64,000 nucleotides of DNA. Origin: Periplaneta americana. Lineage: Eukaryota; Arthropoda; Insecta; Blattodea; Blattidae. A model generated the notes under the pieces. The model saw nothing but the letters and a program-made list of their open reading frames with translations. It made no database searches and was not told the DNA's origin. Position 1 is the first letter of the stretch. Each line of letters starts with the position of its first letter. The position numbers were made by a program, and so were the translations under genes. Of this stretch, positions 37,401 through 49,400 are shown in pieces. The stretch is from contig NC_091128.1 in NCBI RefSeq assembly GCF_040183065.1, forward strand, positions 176,454,168 to 176,518,167. Reading direction: 5' to 3'.

Positions 37401-40400
37401 TCGTGCAAGCAGCATCTGGCGTAAGTGCGATTTGTGGCTTGGTATGGATTATAGGCAGTCCCATGAAAGTGATTTTTTAAGAAAAATTATGTACTGTATA
37501 TGCAAGTTTTGTAATCCTGACTTAAGGTATTGTAACTTTAATACAAAACAATAGTGTAATTTTTATTCAAAACAACAATAATCACTTTCTAAAATTGAAT
37601 GTAAACACTCCCGTCAACAATGGGATTTCCACTACACACAGCAACACAGTATTCGTTATTGCACTCCACACACGACAATGACAATTCACTTGGATTATTG
37701 AGAACAACAATGTATTGTTAATCTTAAGGGAACGAACAGGTGAAAAATGTGGAAAAATGGAAAAAAATACAAATTTTTGTTTTTATGTTCATAATTTTAT
37801 TTAAACCTTCTACTTTCATAATATGGCCTCATTTTTTATTTGGGAGCCCTTTAAACCGTGTCACATGACGTTTAAATGTCTGCTTGCACATGCTTCGTTG
37901 CCCTTTAAACGAGCTGTCAGCTCTAAAGTTTATGTTGAGCCTTGTAATTTGAATAAAGCGGGCTAGTTTTTTTTTCTGGTGTGTATCTAGTGAAATTAAG
38001 TTTGTTGTCACTCCTGAATACACTATCAGCTTGCCTGTCAGCCCTGCAAATACTTTGTTTTGAAACTGTGAATGGCAAAATATTGTTTGTGGATCGTTTC
38101 TTCTCGAGTTTGTGCGTTTGTACGTGAATATTCATACTTGTTTTGCTGATTTCGTGTTATTTAGGATGTTATTAAAGTTTTATACTAATTTTGTATTCAA
38201 TTAGTTGTATATATTAGTGTGAATAAGTTAGTATAAGTGCATTAGGTTAGGAATCGTCACAATAACATTCAAGACCACGTGTATAACTCAACATTTAGCA
38301 TTTTAGGCATAGTTTTAGTTTTCTAAACATGAATAGACTAAGTGACATTCATAATAAGGGCAAGAAACGATCAAAATATGCTAATAGGGCTAAAAATTTA
38401 GCAAATATAAGGTGGAAGAATGCCAAAACTATTGTGGAATGTGTGCAACAAGAAAATGTGTTAGGCCTAGTTGGTGATAATGAAGATCAAGTGTCAAAAG
38501 AACCAAATAATAAACAAAGTGCTAGTGAGATAAAGTTGATAAAATATGGCAACTTGCAGGAGAATTCAAATATAAGTGCCCCCCAGTGTAGTGAAGACTA
38601 CACATTAGTGCATGTAAGTTTGTGGAGTGAATTGTATAAAGGAGTAAAATGTGGTGAATGTGGAATGGATAGTGCAAAAGCTGAGCTTACTGAACCATCA
38701 GGCTTTGCATTTAAAGTGATAGTGAAGTGTTATAATTGCAACACAGTGTTGAATGAAATGTATACAAGCCCTAAGGTAGGTAACACTGAGTCAACTCGAC
38801 CTCCCTTCGATGTAAATAGGAGAACAGTCAACGCCTTTGTTACCATGGGAAAAGGACACTCTGCTATGGAACAACATTGTATGGCTATGGGTATGGCAGG
38901 TTTGAGCTCACCATCCTTCAACTCTCACCTGATAAAACTGACGGAAGAAAACAAACTTGTTAGACAACATGTGTTGAGAAATTCTCACTCTGCAGTTAGA
39001 CGAGCTCACATGGAAGTGGACAGTTCTATTAGTGATAGTGATGTTATAAATATTGGTGTGTCATACGATGGCACATGGATGAAGCGTGGACATACATCAA
39101 AGTATGGTTTAGGTTTAGTCATAGATATTTTAACAGGGCTAGTGTTAGATTTTGAAATAATGTCAAAATATTGCAGTACTTGTGAAAAGACAGAAAAAAA
39201 ATGGATGTTGCAAGTGACGAATATAAACAGTGATATCAAAGTCACAAAGATGCTGGTGTTTGTGAGAAAAATTTTGATGGATCTTCAAATGCCATGGAAA
39301 TGAAAGCTGCAGAAATTCTCTGGACCCGGTCCATTAGGTTGTGTAATATGAGGTACACAACCTTATTGTCTGATGGGGATGCAAAAACACACCATCATCT
39401 TCAGCAGCTTCAAGTTTATGGTGAAGGCATTGACATTAGAAAAGAAGAATGTGTGAACCACGTTGCTAAGAGAGTAGGTAAAGGTCTACAGAATATTGTT
39501 AGGGAATGGAGAGGGACAGATTCCTTAATCGGAGGCAAAAAAAAAGGGAAGTCTGACTGCAGAAATGATACCTCGACTGCAAAATTACTACAGAAAGGCC
39601 ATTATTGATAATATCCCCGATGTAAACAAGATGAAGAAAGCCATCTATGCAACACTTGACCATGCAATGTCCACGGATGACAAGCCCCTGCATTCAAGAT
39701 GCCCTAGTGGTGAAAAGTCATGGTGCTTCTTCAACCGGGCCATTGCGAAGCAAGAAGCTGTTCCGAAGCATGACTTGAAAACCATGAAGACAGTGTTGCG
39801 ACCTGATGTTGTGGCTAAAATCATGCCAGTGTACTGTAGACTAGCTAGTGATGAACTTCTTAGCAAGTGCACTGCAGGAAAAACTCAAAATGTGAATGAA
39901 AGTGTTCATAGTGTGATATGGCGGAAGTGCCCAAAAGAAATTTTTGTATCAAAAAAAAAAACTTGAAGTGGCTGTTACTTCTGCTGTGACTGAATTTAAC
40001 ATGGGTTGTACAGCAAACATTTCCATGAGAGATTTAGTGTCAACAGTGAAATTATCTCCTGCAGCATACAAAATTGGCAATAGGAGAGACAAGCGTCGAC
40101 TGCAGCAAGCGGCTACTTCAACCAGTGAGAACTTCAAAACAAGCAGGAAGAAGCTACGTTTGTCAAAAAGTGTCACTGAAAGTAGGAAAAAGCAGCAGGA
40201 GGGGTCAACATATCAGGCAGGAGGGTTATAAGCAATTTCCATAATGTGTAAGTACTCAAACATAGTGTTGTACTTTAAAACTTGATTTTCTCCCTTTTAA
40301 ATATTATTACATTTTAACATGTTCAAATTGCTCCATATGATGCATTTCTTAACCAATTGTGATGAAATTTTTACCACAAGCCCACATTACCTAAAGGAAA

Positions 40401-43400
40401 AAGACTGTCACATGGATTTTTAAAATATTTATTATTTGCCAAGATATAAATTGATTAAGATGCATGAAATTAATTTTTTTCTTTAAATTGGCACTCACCC
40501 AGTTTTGAATTTTTTTCTCAGAAACTAAGATGTGCTAACTAAAAATCATGTGATAGATGTTTTATTATTGTTAGAGGAACTGTTCCATATTTTTTTTAAA
40601 TTCATAATGCATCATGCAGCATTTTTTAAATATTAATTAGTATTAATTGGTAAATAATTAATTTCTTCAAAACTAATTAAGATACATTGATGAAATTTAT
40701 AGGGATGTTTTAAATACATATCAGCACTCTGTGGTAAAAATTTCAGTCCATTAGCATCACAAATGCATAATTTGAATATTTCACCTGTTCATTCCCTTAA
40801 CTAATGTTCACAAAGCACTATTTACAAATCAGAACTGCCAATTCTCAGTTCACAGTTCGTTTGCCTTGGCTAGTTCTTCTAGCTCAGTCACTCGAGTTCA
40901 CAGTATCTCGAATCCCAGACCTTCAGAGACAGTCCACTGAACTTCGAACTCAGGTCCCCCAACTGCGGTCCACTGCATTCTGACTCAGGACTTCAGATGC
41001 TCACACAGCTGCGGACACACTCAAGTCGAACTCCGGTCTCGAAGCTGGCTTCACTGCTACACAAATCTGGCTGGCTTGCTGTCCAACGACTACTTGCTCA
41101 CTTGCCTCTCTTCTTTTATAACCAAACCATAGTTTCTGGAGAGTACGATGCTGGAAATTTCTACGGTTGTGCAGAAGATGGCACCTCTCGAATTCTCTGG
41201 ATTTCTCCCCTCAGTCACCAGCTGCTTACTTCCCCTTCACCCTTCGTCACGACCGCGCTGCCACCTCACGCCCCCCCTCTTACGTCTGTCCCCTCCAGAC
41301 CCGAGCGGCCGCAACCTTCTTCGCTGCGTCGCTCGTTTTCTCGTGCACCCCCGACCTCTGTGGGACGCGATCGACTCCCGACTGTCACAGTATGTTGTTG
41401 TTAATTAATTTTGAGTTGTTGGCAATAAAGTCATTGCTCTCCAATATTTCTCACACACAGTGGATTTAGAGGAAAGGACTGGACATTTTGAAGATGATTC
41501 TGATCCATTTCTTCCTGAAGACTGCACAGTGGACAAAGTGGTGAAGAAAAAATTCCAATTTTGTTTAAGTGTTTTGACAGTCATACCCTGTGAATAATCG
41601 AAAGGATGCAACTGTAGTTTTCCTTGGATACTCAGGAATTATATTTTGATGTAAAGTCTCAGAAAAAAAGTTTTGTCGCACAGATACTTTAGAAGTCCCA
41701 GAAAGGAGGCACTATGCTTTATCAGAGGACGAGCGTCCTGGTTCACAAGAGAATGACTAGTTGAGGTAATAAAATTAATACGTAAAGATTAATTTTTTGG
41801 TCCTACAGTATTATCTGTTATGGTTATCATTGGTTATTAATGGAGAAAAATTCGCTCCGGCACTGGGGATTGAACCCGGGATTCCCAGTTCTACACTCTG
41901 AACGCTCTAACCACTGAGATATGCTGAGGTTCAATCCACAGCACCGGATCGAATCTTTCTCCTTTGGTATTTTCCCTTAGTGGCGTTACTCCATATTCGA
42001 TATATATATTGATACACAGATATTAAGTCGACAGTCGATCACACAAGGATCGCACTCATTTTAGTGACTTGATGGCCGAGATTCCACAGTATATATGCAC
42101 TGTTGGGCGAATGATCTACGTAAAGATTAATTTTTTGGTCCTACAGAATTATCTGTTATGGCTATCATTGGTTATTAATGGAGAAAAATTCGCTTGTTGT
42201 ATGTCTGATCATGTGCACTGCCTCCTTTCTGAAACTTATAAAGTATCTGTGCAACCAAACTTTTTTCTAAGACTGCACATTGGGACATTTTCATCTTTTA
42301 TTAATTTAAATTTTGTGGAAATGGTAAGATATTACATCTTGGTATTTTGATAACATATATCAAAATATAATTAATTATTTATTCCGTCTTATGGCTTAAG
42401 CATTGATTACATATGAAAGAAAACACTGATGTGTTACATCTTATTTAGTCTTAATACTAACGTTTTCGCCCTTTGTAGGGCATCTTCAGGTACGGGATAT
42501 AACAGATATCATCTAAAATCAATTACAAAAACTTTGTCTTACATTTGGAAATAACATAACTAGAATAAAAATATGATATAGTGACAATATTAATCATCCA
42601 AAACAACATTGAAAGATCATGTCATATATTAAAACGACGTAAGTTTGCATAGCTATGAAGTAATACTGAATACATGATGTTGGCATACAAAGTAGATCTC
42701 AATACATTGGTGTCCTAAATATATTGCACTGTTGCCAATGACTTGTTGAAAGTGAATAGGGAAGCATACAGAGTAGAAATCAATGTGCTGATCATAGCAA
42801 AATCAATAAATTACTAGAAATATAAAAAACCTAATATTATTAAATGTAGAGTCATAAAAGCAAATATGACTAATTTCATGGAGCGATTAAAAAATTGTTA
42901 AGTGTTCTGTGCTCTCCTATCTGAAAAACAAACGTATATCTATGATAGGTGAAATAGAGAAATATATTGAAATGCCATATGAAGGTATGAATTTACTTAC
43001 AAAATCATGCGAAAAATCTAAATCATCACCGTACACAGTGGCGGCTGATTGACTGAGGCAAGTGAGGCCGGGCCTCAGTCACTTGGCTTAACTGAAATCA
43101 AATTTTGTTTTTATGTAATGTATTAGTTATTTGAATGAAGCATATATCGCTGTAGAAGCATTTGAAAATTTTGTGATGTATATAGACCTGTTTTGCAGTA
43201 AAATTTGTTCCTGAGGCCAGGATCACTCGTGCCAGGTCTGCTTTTGCATTTTCATGTGTCTTCACCGGCTTTTGAGGTTGTGCTTAAAACGTTGTAGCTG
43301 AGGCACAATTCGTCTGGCCTCGTCAGGTTTCACTCCTCCCATCCATGGGCCGGCCTCAAGGGTAGAGTGGGGTGGGAATAGCAGTGGTGACTTGTCTTCC

Positions 43401-46400
43401 TAAATAGGCCATAAATAACAAACATTCCAGCTCTTTGGCAGGCAAAGACCCACACTATTCTCTCCCCTTATATGTCAGTTTATGACTTAAGCGAGGGTGT
43501 TGTACTATTGTACTTCGTGTAGTGAATCTGGGCCAATGTTGTTATGTATTTCGGGTAAATATAAACAGAAACAAATGCCAGAAATAATTCCGGTGCAGTT
43601 AATTCATTGTTAGAATGTCCTTTTTCGAGAAGAAATAATATTGAAAGAAGGGAAGTTTTAAATAAAGAGAGAGGCTCCGAGATACCTATGACATCTCTGA
43701 TAATTTTTCTGACATAATCTTAAAACGCGAGTTTCTATTGCATCCTGGTATGGGCAACATAAATGGTTATGTGGTAATGTGGTGCAAAATAAACTTCTCT
43801 GTTGGCCTTGTTCGTTGCTGTCAAAGGAAAAAAATAAAAAGAAAGAAAGAAAGGGGAATTTCAACACATAATATGGGATGCTTCATCACACTGAAACAAT
43901 CACTGAAACTCACAGCATAACAGCTTATTTGGTGAGTGAAATTATTATTTTTCATTATTAGTAATAATAATAAACTAATATTATTATTAATAATAATAAT
44001 ACAGTAATAATGATATTAATAATATAATAACAATAATAATTAATATCATAAATAAACATTTTCTGTCAGAGGCACTTAAACTAGTTGCATCTGGCCTCAC
44101 CGAGGATTTTGATCACCGGCCGCTACTGCCGTACACAGGTTGCTGAAATGAAGGGATGTATTTGTTGTACATGTAATCAGTTTAATTGAATAAACTGCAT
44201 CCCGGTGACCAAATATTGTCGAGTATTCATTCTGATCTGCAACACACGTTTATATATTATACAAATGGAAGATTTGACAAGGGGTCAAAAGGAATATCCA
44301 AAATTTACTTATGTACAGAGCGATGAAACTGTATGTAGTTGTTGGCTTGGATGTTTACTTTCAACTAACCAAATGTAACGTGTTATGATGGTTCGTGTAA
44401 GACGGAATAAATAATTAATTATATTTTGATATACTGTATGTTATTAACAAGAGGCTTAGCTAACTATTTCTCAACATGAATTGTAAATTGATGTTTTGAG
44501 TTGATTAATCTTTTAACTGTTGAAAATGATAAAATAAACATTTTTAAAAATGCTCAAGCTACCAATTAATTTATTCCTGGACCATTTGGTATGGATTGAT
44601 CCTTTTCAAAGTGTCCTCAGCATGAAGATAGAATTATACAGATATAATTTTACTTCACTATAATGTCCTATCAAAGAAATTTTCATGTCAAACTGGAAAT
44701 TATAACTAATAGATCATACCAGAACTCAAACTGCCAAGGATGGCTATGCTTGTGAGTAATTGATACTGTGAGATATCATCCTTGTGTGACGAAAAGCCTT
44801 AGATACAAAATGTGGAGGGGAATTACTGTGATGCTAGACATTTTTAAGCATTTTATTCATATTAATTTTTCTGCACAATATGTTTTATTTCTTGTAACTT
44901 CTTATTGTGAATGTAAATCGCCAAAACCACTGTCCTCTTGTGCACAGCCCCCTTATCTGGATATGGTTGTGTTTCAGGTTTATGAGGAGGAGCGTGTGGC
45001 AACAGTGCCCTGCTCACTGGTGCTGACAGAGCGTCACCTGGTAACCTGCAAGGAGCAGCCGTTGCGGGTGCTGGCTTGTGCTGCAATACAGGACCTCACA
45101 GCATTCACTGCAGGACGCAGCTGGTGTGTCCTGGTGAGTGCTGCCTCCGTGTTTCTGTCAGGCAGGTGTTGCTGTCATATCTCTGTCTTGTACATGCCTT
45201 ACTGTAACTTGCAGGAGTTTGCGTGTCGGGAGGTGCACGAGAGCAGTGGTGACTGGGTGCTGTACTTTGCTTCCTTCGATGAGCTACAAAGCTTCCAGGA
45301 CGTGCTGCATCAGCTATGGCTCTCCCTGCAACAGGTGGGGTGTGCTTCACTGTTTTGTATAGTCCTTTAGAGTATTTTAAAGAAACAAACAAAAACAGCA
45401 TAAACTATTTAAAAAGTTGTAGGCATATATAAAATTAGAAATTAAATTATAATTTAATTTAATCAATCAGTCAATCCTCTTAATGTATCCAGCTGTTTGC
45501 TGACAACATAAAGTCCACTATAGTCCACTGTAGTCTATTTAGTTGTTGTTTTTCACGAGAAATGAGGGGTATTTTGATCGGTGTTCATTATAGATGCCTG
45601 TTGCTAGTAGCCAGAGGTGGGGTGTAGTCAATATATACTGCAGGGCTGTGTCTTCTGCAACTGGTACTGATGATTTTAATTTACTTCTTTTGTGGTTTAT
45701 GGATGGACAGTATAGAAGAATGTGTTCCAGATCTTCATCATGATTATTACACCACAGACAAGTAGGATTATCAGAAATGTGAAATCGGTGTAAGTACGAT
45801 TGAGTGACAATGTGACCTGTTCTGGCTCTTGTTAAAAATGTTTGAACATGTCTGGGCAAGTTTTTGTACATTTCGAGGTCATTCTGGTTTCTTTTGTACA
45901 GACTGTAAAAGTTTTTCCTTTGTCAGAAGAGAGCCAATTGTTGATCCATAGGTTTATAAAATGAGACTTTACTGAAGCAAAAGCACTGGATAGAGATATC
46001 ACTTGAAGAGGTCTTGGTTGCAAATATGTTGCCTGTTTTGCAATATTATCGACTTTCTCGTTTCCAGGTATAGCACAATGACTAGGTATCCATTGAAATG
46101 TTATTTCCTTTTGTAGTTGTTTCTGAATTGGAATAATTCTATGTGCATATAGGTTTGGTACATATTTGATTATATTAAATATAGCCCCCTTGGAGTCGGT
46201 AAGTATGCAAATAGATTTTTCAGAAATTTAAGTAACACATTGAAGAGCAGCATCAATAGCTAGCAATTCAGTGTCAAGACTGGAGGAGGATGAACATGGT
46301 ATGAAATAACTTTCTTGATATTTTGGAATATAATACCCTGCTCCTGATATCCCATTATTAGGATTTAGAGATCCATCTGTATAAATTTGAAGATGATCCT

Positions 46401-49400
46401 TATATGTGCTGCAGAGTAGTTCCATGGCATCTAACTTGAGAATGTATGGAGGATCATTTTTGGAATGATTTCCCCATTTCCATGGAGGAATTTCGTTCAT
46501 AACTTGAGTTTTAGCAATGAGTGTGTCTGTGATATAGACTGGTATTTCTTCTTTGTTTATTTTATAGAAATTACACAGGATATCATCTGAGTTTGAAGAA
46601 TATCTGAGATCTGGATGAGGCTTTCAATTTGAAATGAATTTTTAGATCCGTTTGTAATAGATAGTGCCTGATTGGTTGAATATTACATTCAATTTCTAGG
46701 GCAACAGTTGATGTGGTTTTTAATAATTTAATAATTATAGTAGTGTACAAAATACGTAATATTGTGAATGTATTTCTTCTTTGAATTTTACTTGCCTATT
46801 CTATTTATTTATTTTTAATTATTTATTTATTCATTCATTTACTGTTGTGTTTAGATAGCTTGGCCGATGTTATGCTCGAAGATTATAGTGGGGTGATGTG
46901 GAGTTAGTTATAGTCGCGACGCTGTTATTCCCGGCGTGACTCCTCCTCTTTGCTTACGTCTTAGGAAGTGAAGGCTCTATGAAGTCTAGGTAGGCAGTAT
47001 CGTTCGCCAATTTTGTTCTTCGTTGTCGAGCTACCAGACGAGGAATCTATTTGCTGCACTGTTAAACATTACCATGTCGTAGCTCCTATGATAATAAATC
47101 AAACGCACTGTAATTCAGCAAATAATTGAGCGGCAAATAACGTCCTTGTGTGCTTTCTGCGAATGCCAATGAAAGAACCAAAATGGCGGGCGATTATGTT
47201 AGGTATTTATCGAGCCTTAGGAAGTGCATAACATCATCAGCAGCGAATGACAAGACATGCATGTTTAAATGTAACTGACCTGCAATGTGATTGGCTTCAG
47301 TTATTATCGAGGAACTCTGGCGTGTGCTCGATTACATTAACCTCCAGTGCTGGAAAGTTGAACTAAATGCGGACAAAGCACATGAGCACAGATAAAGAGA
47401 ACAGGAAAATTTGCTCTGTGACCATCTACATATATAATTTGGACTAGTAATGGAAATTACGGGAAAACGGCTGAACGGATTTTAATAAATGACCCCTCAT
47501 TTTAAAGCTTGGAACCCAAAGTTTTTCAGAAAAATAGTAGTTTTCAGTGAAATGTCAATTTTCCTACATCATTTTCCTATTTGCCAAAATCCATCTTTCG
47601 TCAGTTTTGATAATTAATTAATTGCATTTCAGAATAAAACAAAACACACACCACAATAAACAATATACTATTACACAAAGGCCATGACCTACAGGATTGC
47701 TGACATAGAGTTCAGATGGTTCAGATTCTTTCACATCATAATGCCAATATGTCGATCTTAATTTGTGTAATTTTTTGATAACGTATAAAAATAATTTACA
47801 GGTCTGATTCTCTGGTCTGTAGTTTTCCGAGTACAGCTGTGTATTGGATATTAAGAACTACAAAACTTAAGAATGTTTGATGACATTATTACCATTAAAA
47901 TGAAATATTATTATAGTTAATGCAACACATAATGGTATACTGATGATATGAAAGTGAAAACTTTTGGGGTTTTATGTAAGTAGACGCAGAGAAAGAAGAT
48001 TTTATATTAGAGCTTCATTTCTATAATACACTGAGTAACGGTTATATATATGTTACTGAAAACTATAAAACTTACGTAAGGTATCAATATTGTTATTAAA
48101 AATGAAATACTTTTATAGTTTATTAATCAAGTGGTGTGGGTCTTTTTCATATATTTAATGGCGGTGTGATATAGATATTTATATGTCTGATTCTCTAACT
48201 TTCCTTGGTAGTAATTGAGTCATGCTTCCTATTTTAGCTGCGTCTTTAAACTACATCAAAATTAATTTCATATTTCTTTGGTTTAATCGATTAGATTTGT
48301 GATCGCTGCCAAGCATATTTTGTTGTAGGGAGAATAGCATGCCATTTCACTTCTTGCTACCGTGATGAGTAAGTTTATTTCCCGCAACCAGCAACGAATG
48401 AAACACTGAAACTGCCAACGATTTAAGATGGAGAATTTTATTTAGGGCGCATATAAGATTCTACAACTCTGACATATCATTCGCCTCATTTTCCGCATCT
48501 CAGCAATAGATTTCTCACAACAGCCTATATTACAGAAAATATACGAGATAACATTCATTGTTACGCAAATTAATCCAGCAGTATTTGGTAGATCATTATT
48601 GTGTGGAGGAAGCGCAAAAATTACAATTCCTAAGAAAAGACCAAAATAAAATAAAATAAGAGGCCTACAAGATTTTGTAGTCTCTTGATCACCTCAGCAA
48701 GATCTCTTAGTGGGGGAAAAAAGTGATTCTACTCTCTATATTTCAGGGTAGTTCACGAAAAATGCAGCAACTATACCAAGATGCTTAGTCTTTTGTTCAA
48801 AGCATGACAAACCTTATTTTTTTTTAACTTTCACCTACAATCTGGAATGACCTGAAATAGCTACTGCATTACTCCCACATGAAAAAATCGCTGATCGTCC
48901 TGATTTCGCATTGAAACTCAAGAACTGAAGACGGATAGGTTCAAGGAAAAGTATTTGGCATAAAAAAAACGTTCAGAGGGAGTATGTTCCACTATTATGG
49001 ATGCAAATAACTTTCGAAATGTCTCGTATTCTTCATTGAAAATAAATCTGAACAATTTTTATTTGAATTTCTTATGAACTTAGTTTGCAGTATTTGCTGC
49101 ACAAGCCATAGTACTATATAATCCCTATTCGCTGGTGACACTGTATACGTGAAAATGTGAGATCCACCATCACATGTAAGAAATGTTGTGACGAAATATA
49201 TATCAAATCCTCCAAGTAGATGTTGAACTGGATAGATGATAAACGGCATCCTTGTTGTACCCCTCTCCCTATTCCACTTTCCTCTGACGTTTCTTCTCCT
49301 ACATGAAAAGGTGCCATCTGACTCTGAAGTATTGCAAGATGACGGTTGTGTTGCAGACTGACTTTCCCCTGTGCCCACTGGTGGACAGCGCATTGAGCAG

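Larger units (their letters stand above)
37531..41389 (-). mobile_element. Solo LTR, reverse copy, split by a TTAA transposon
   Basis: Same LTR family as 5402-6142, in reverse orientation: the right end is ACTGTCACA (complement of TGTGACAGT) and the left end TGTAACTTTA. It is flanked by GTAT at 37527-37530 and 41390-41393. The TATA region is at 41113-41120 on the minus strand. The LTR is continuous if 37728-40796 and one TTAA are removed, giving about 790 bp. Confidence 0.88.

Noticed and set aside
40997-41469. Pro/Ser-rich open frames up to 135 codons
   Set aside because: These are antisense readings of the reverse-oriented LTR.
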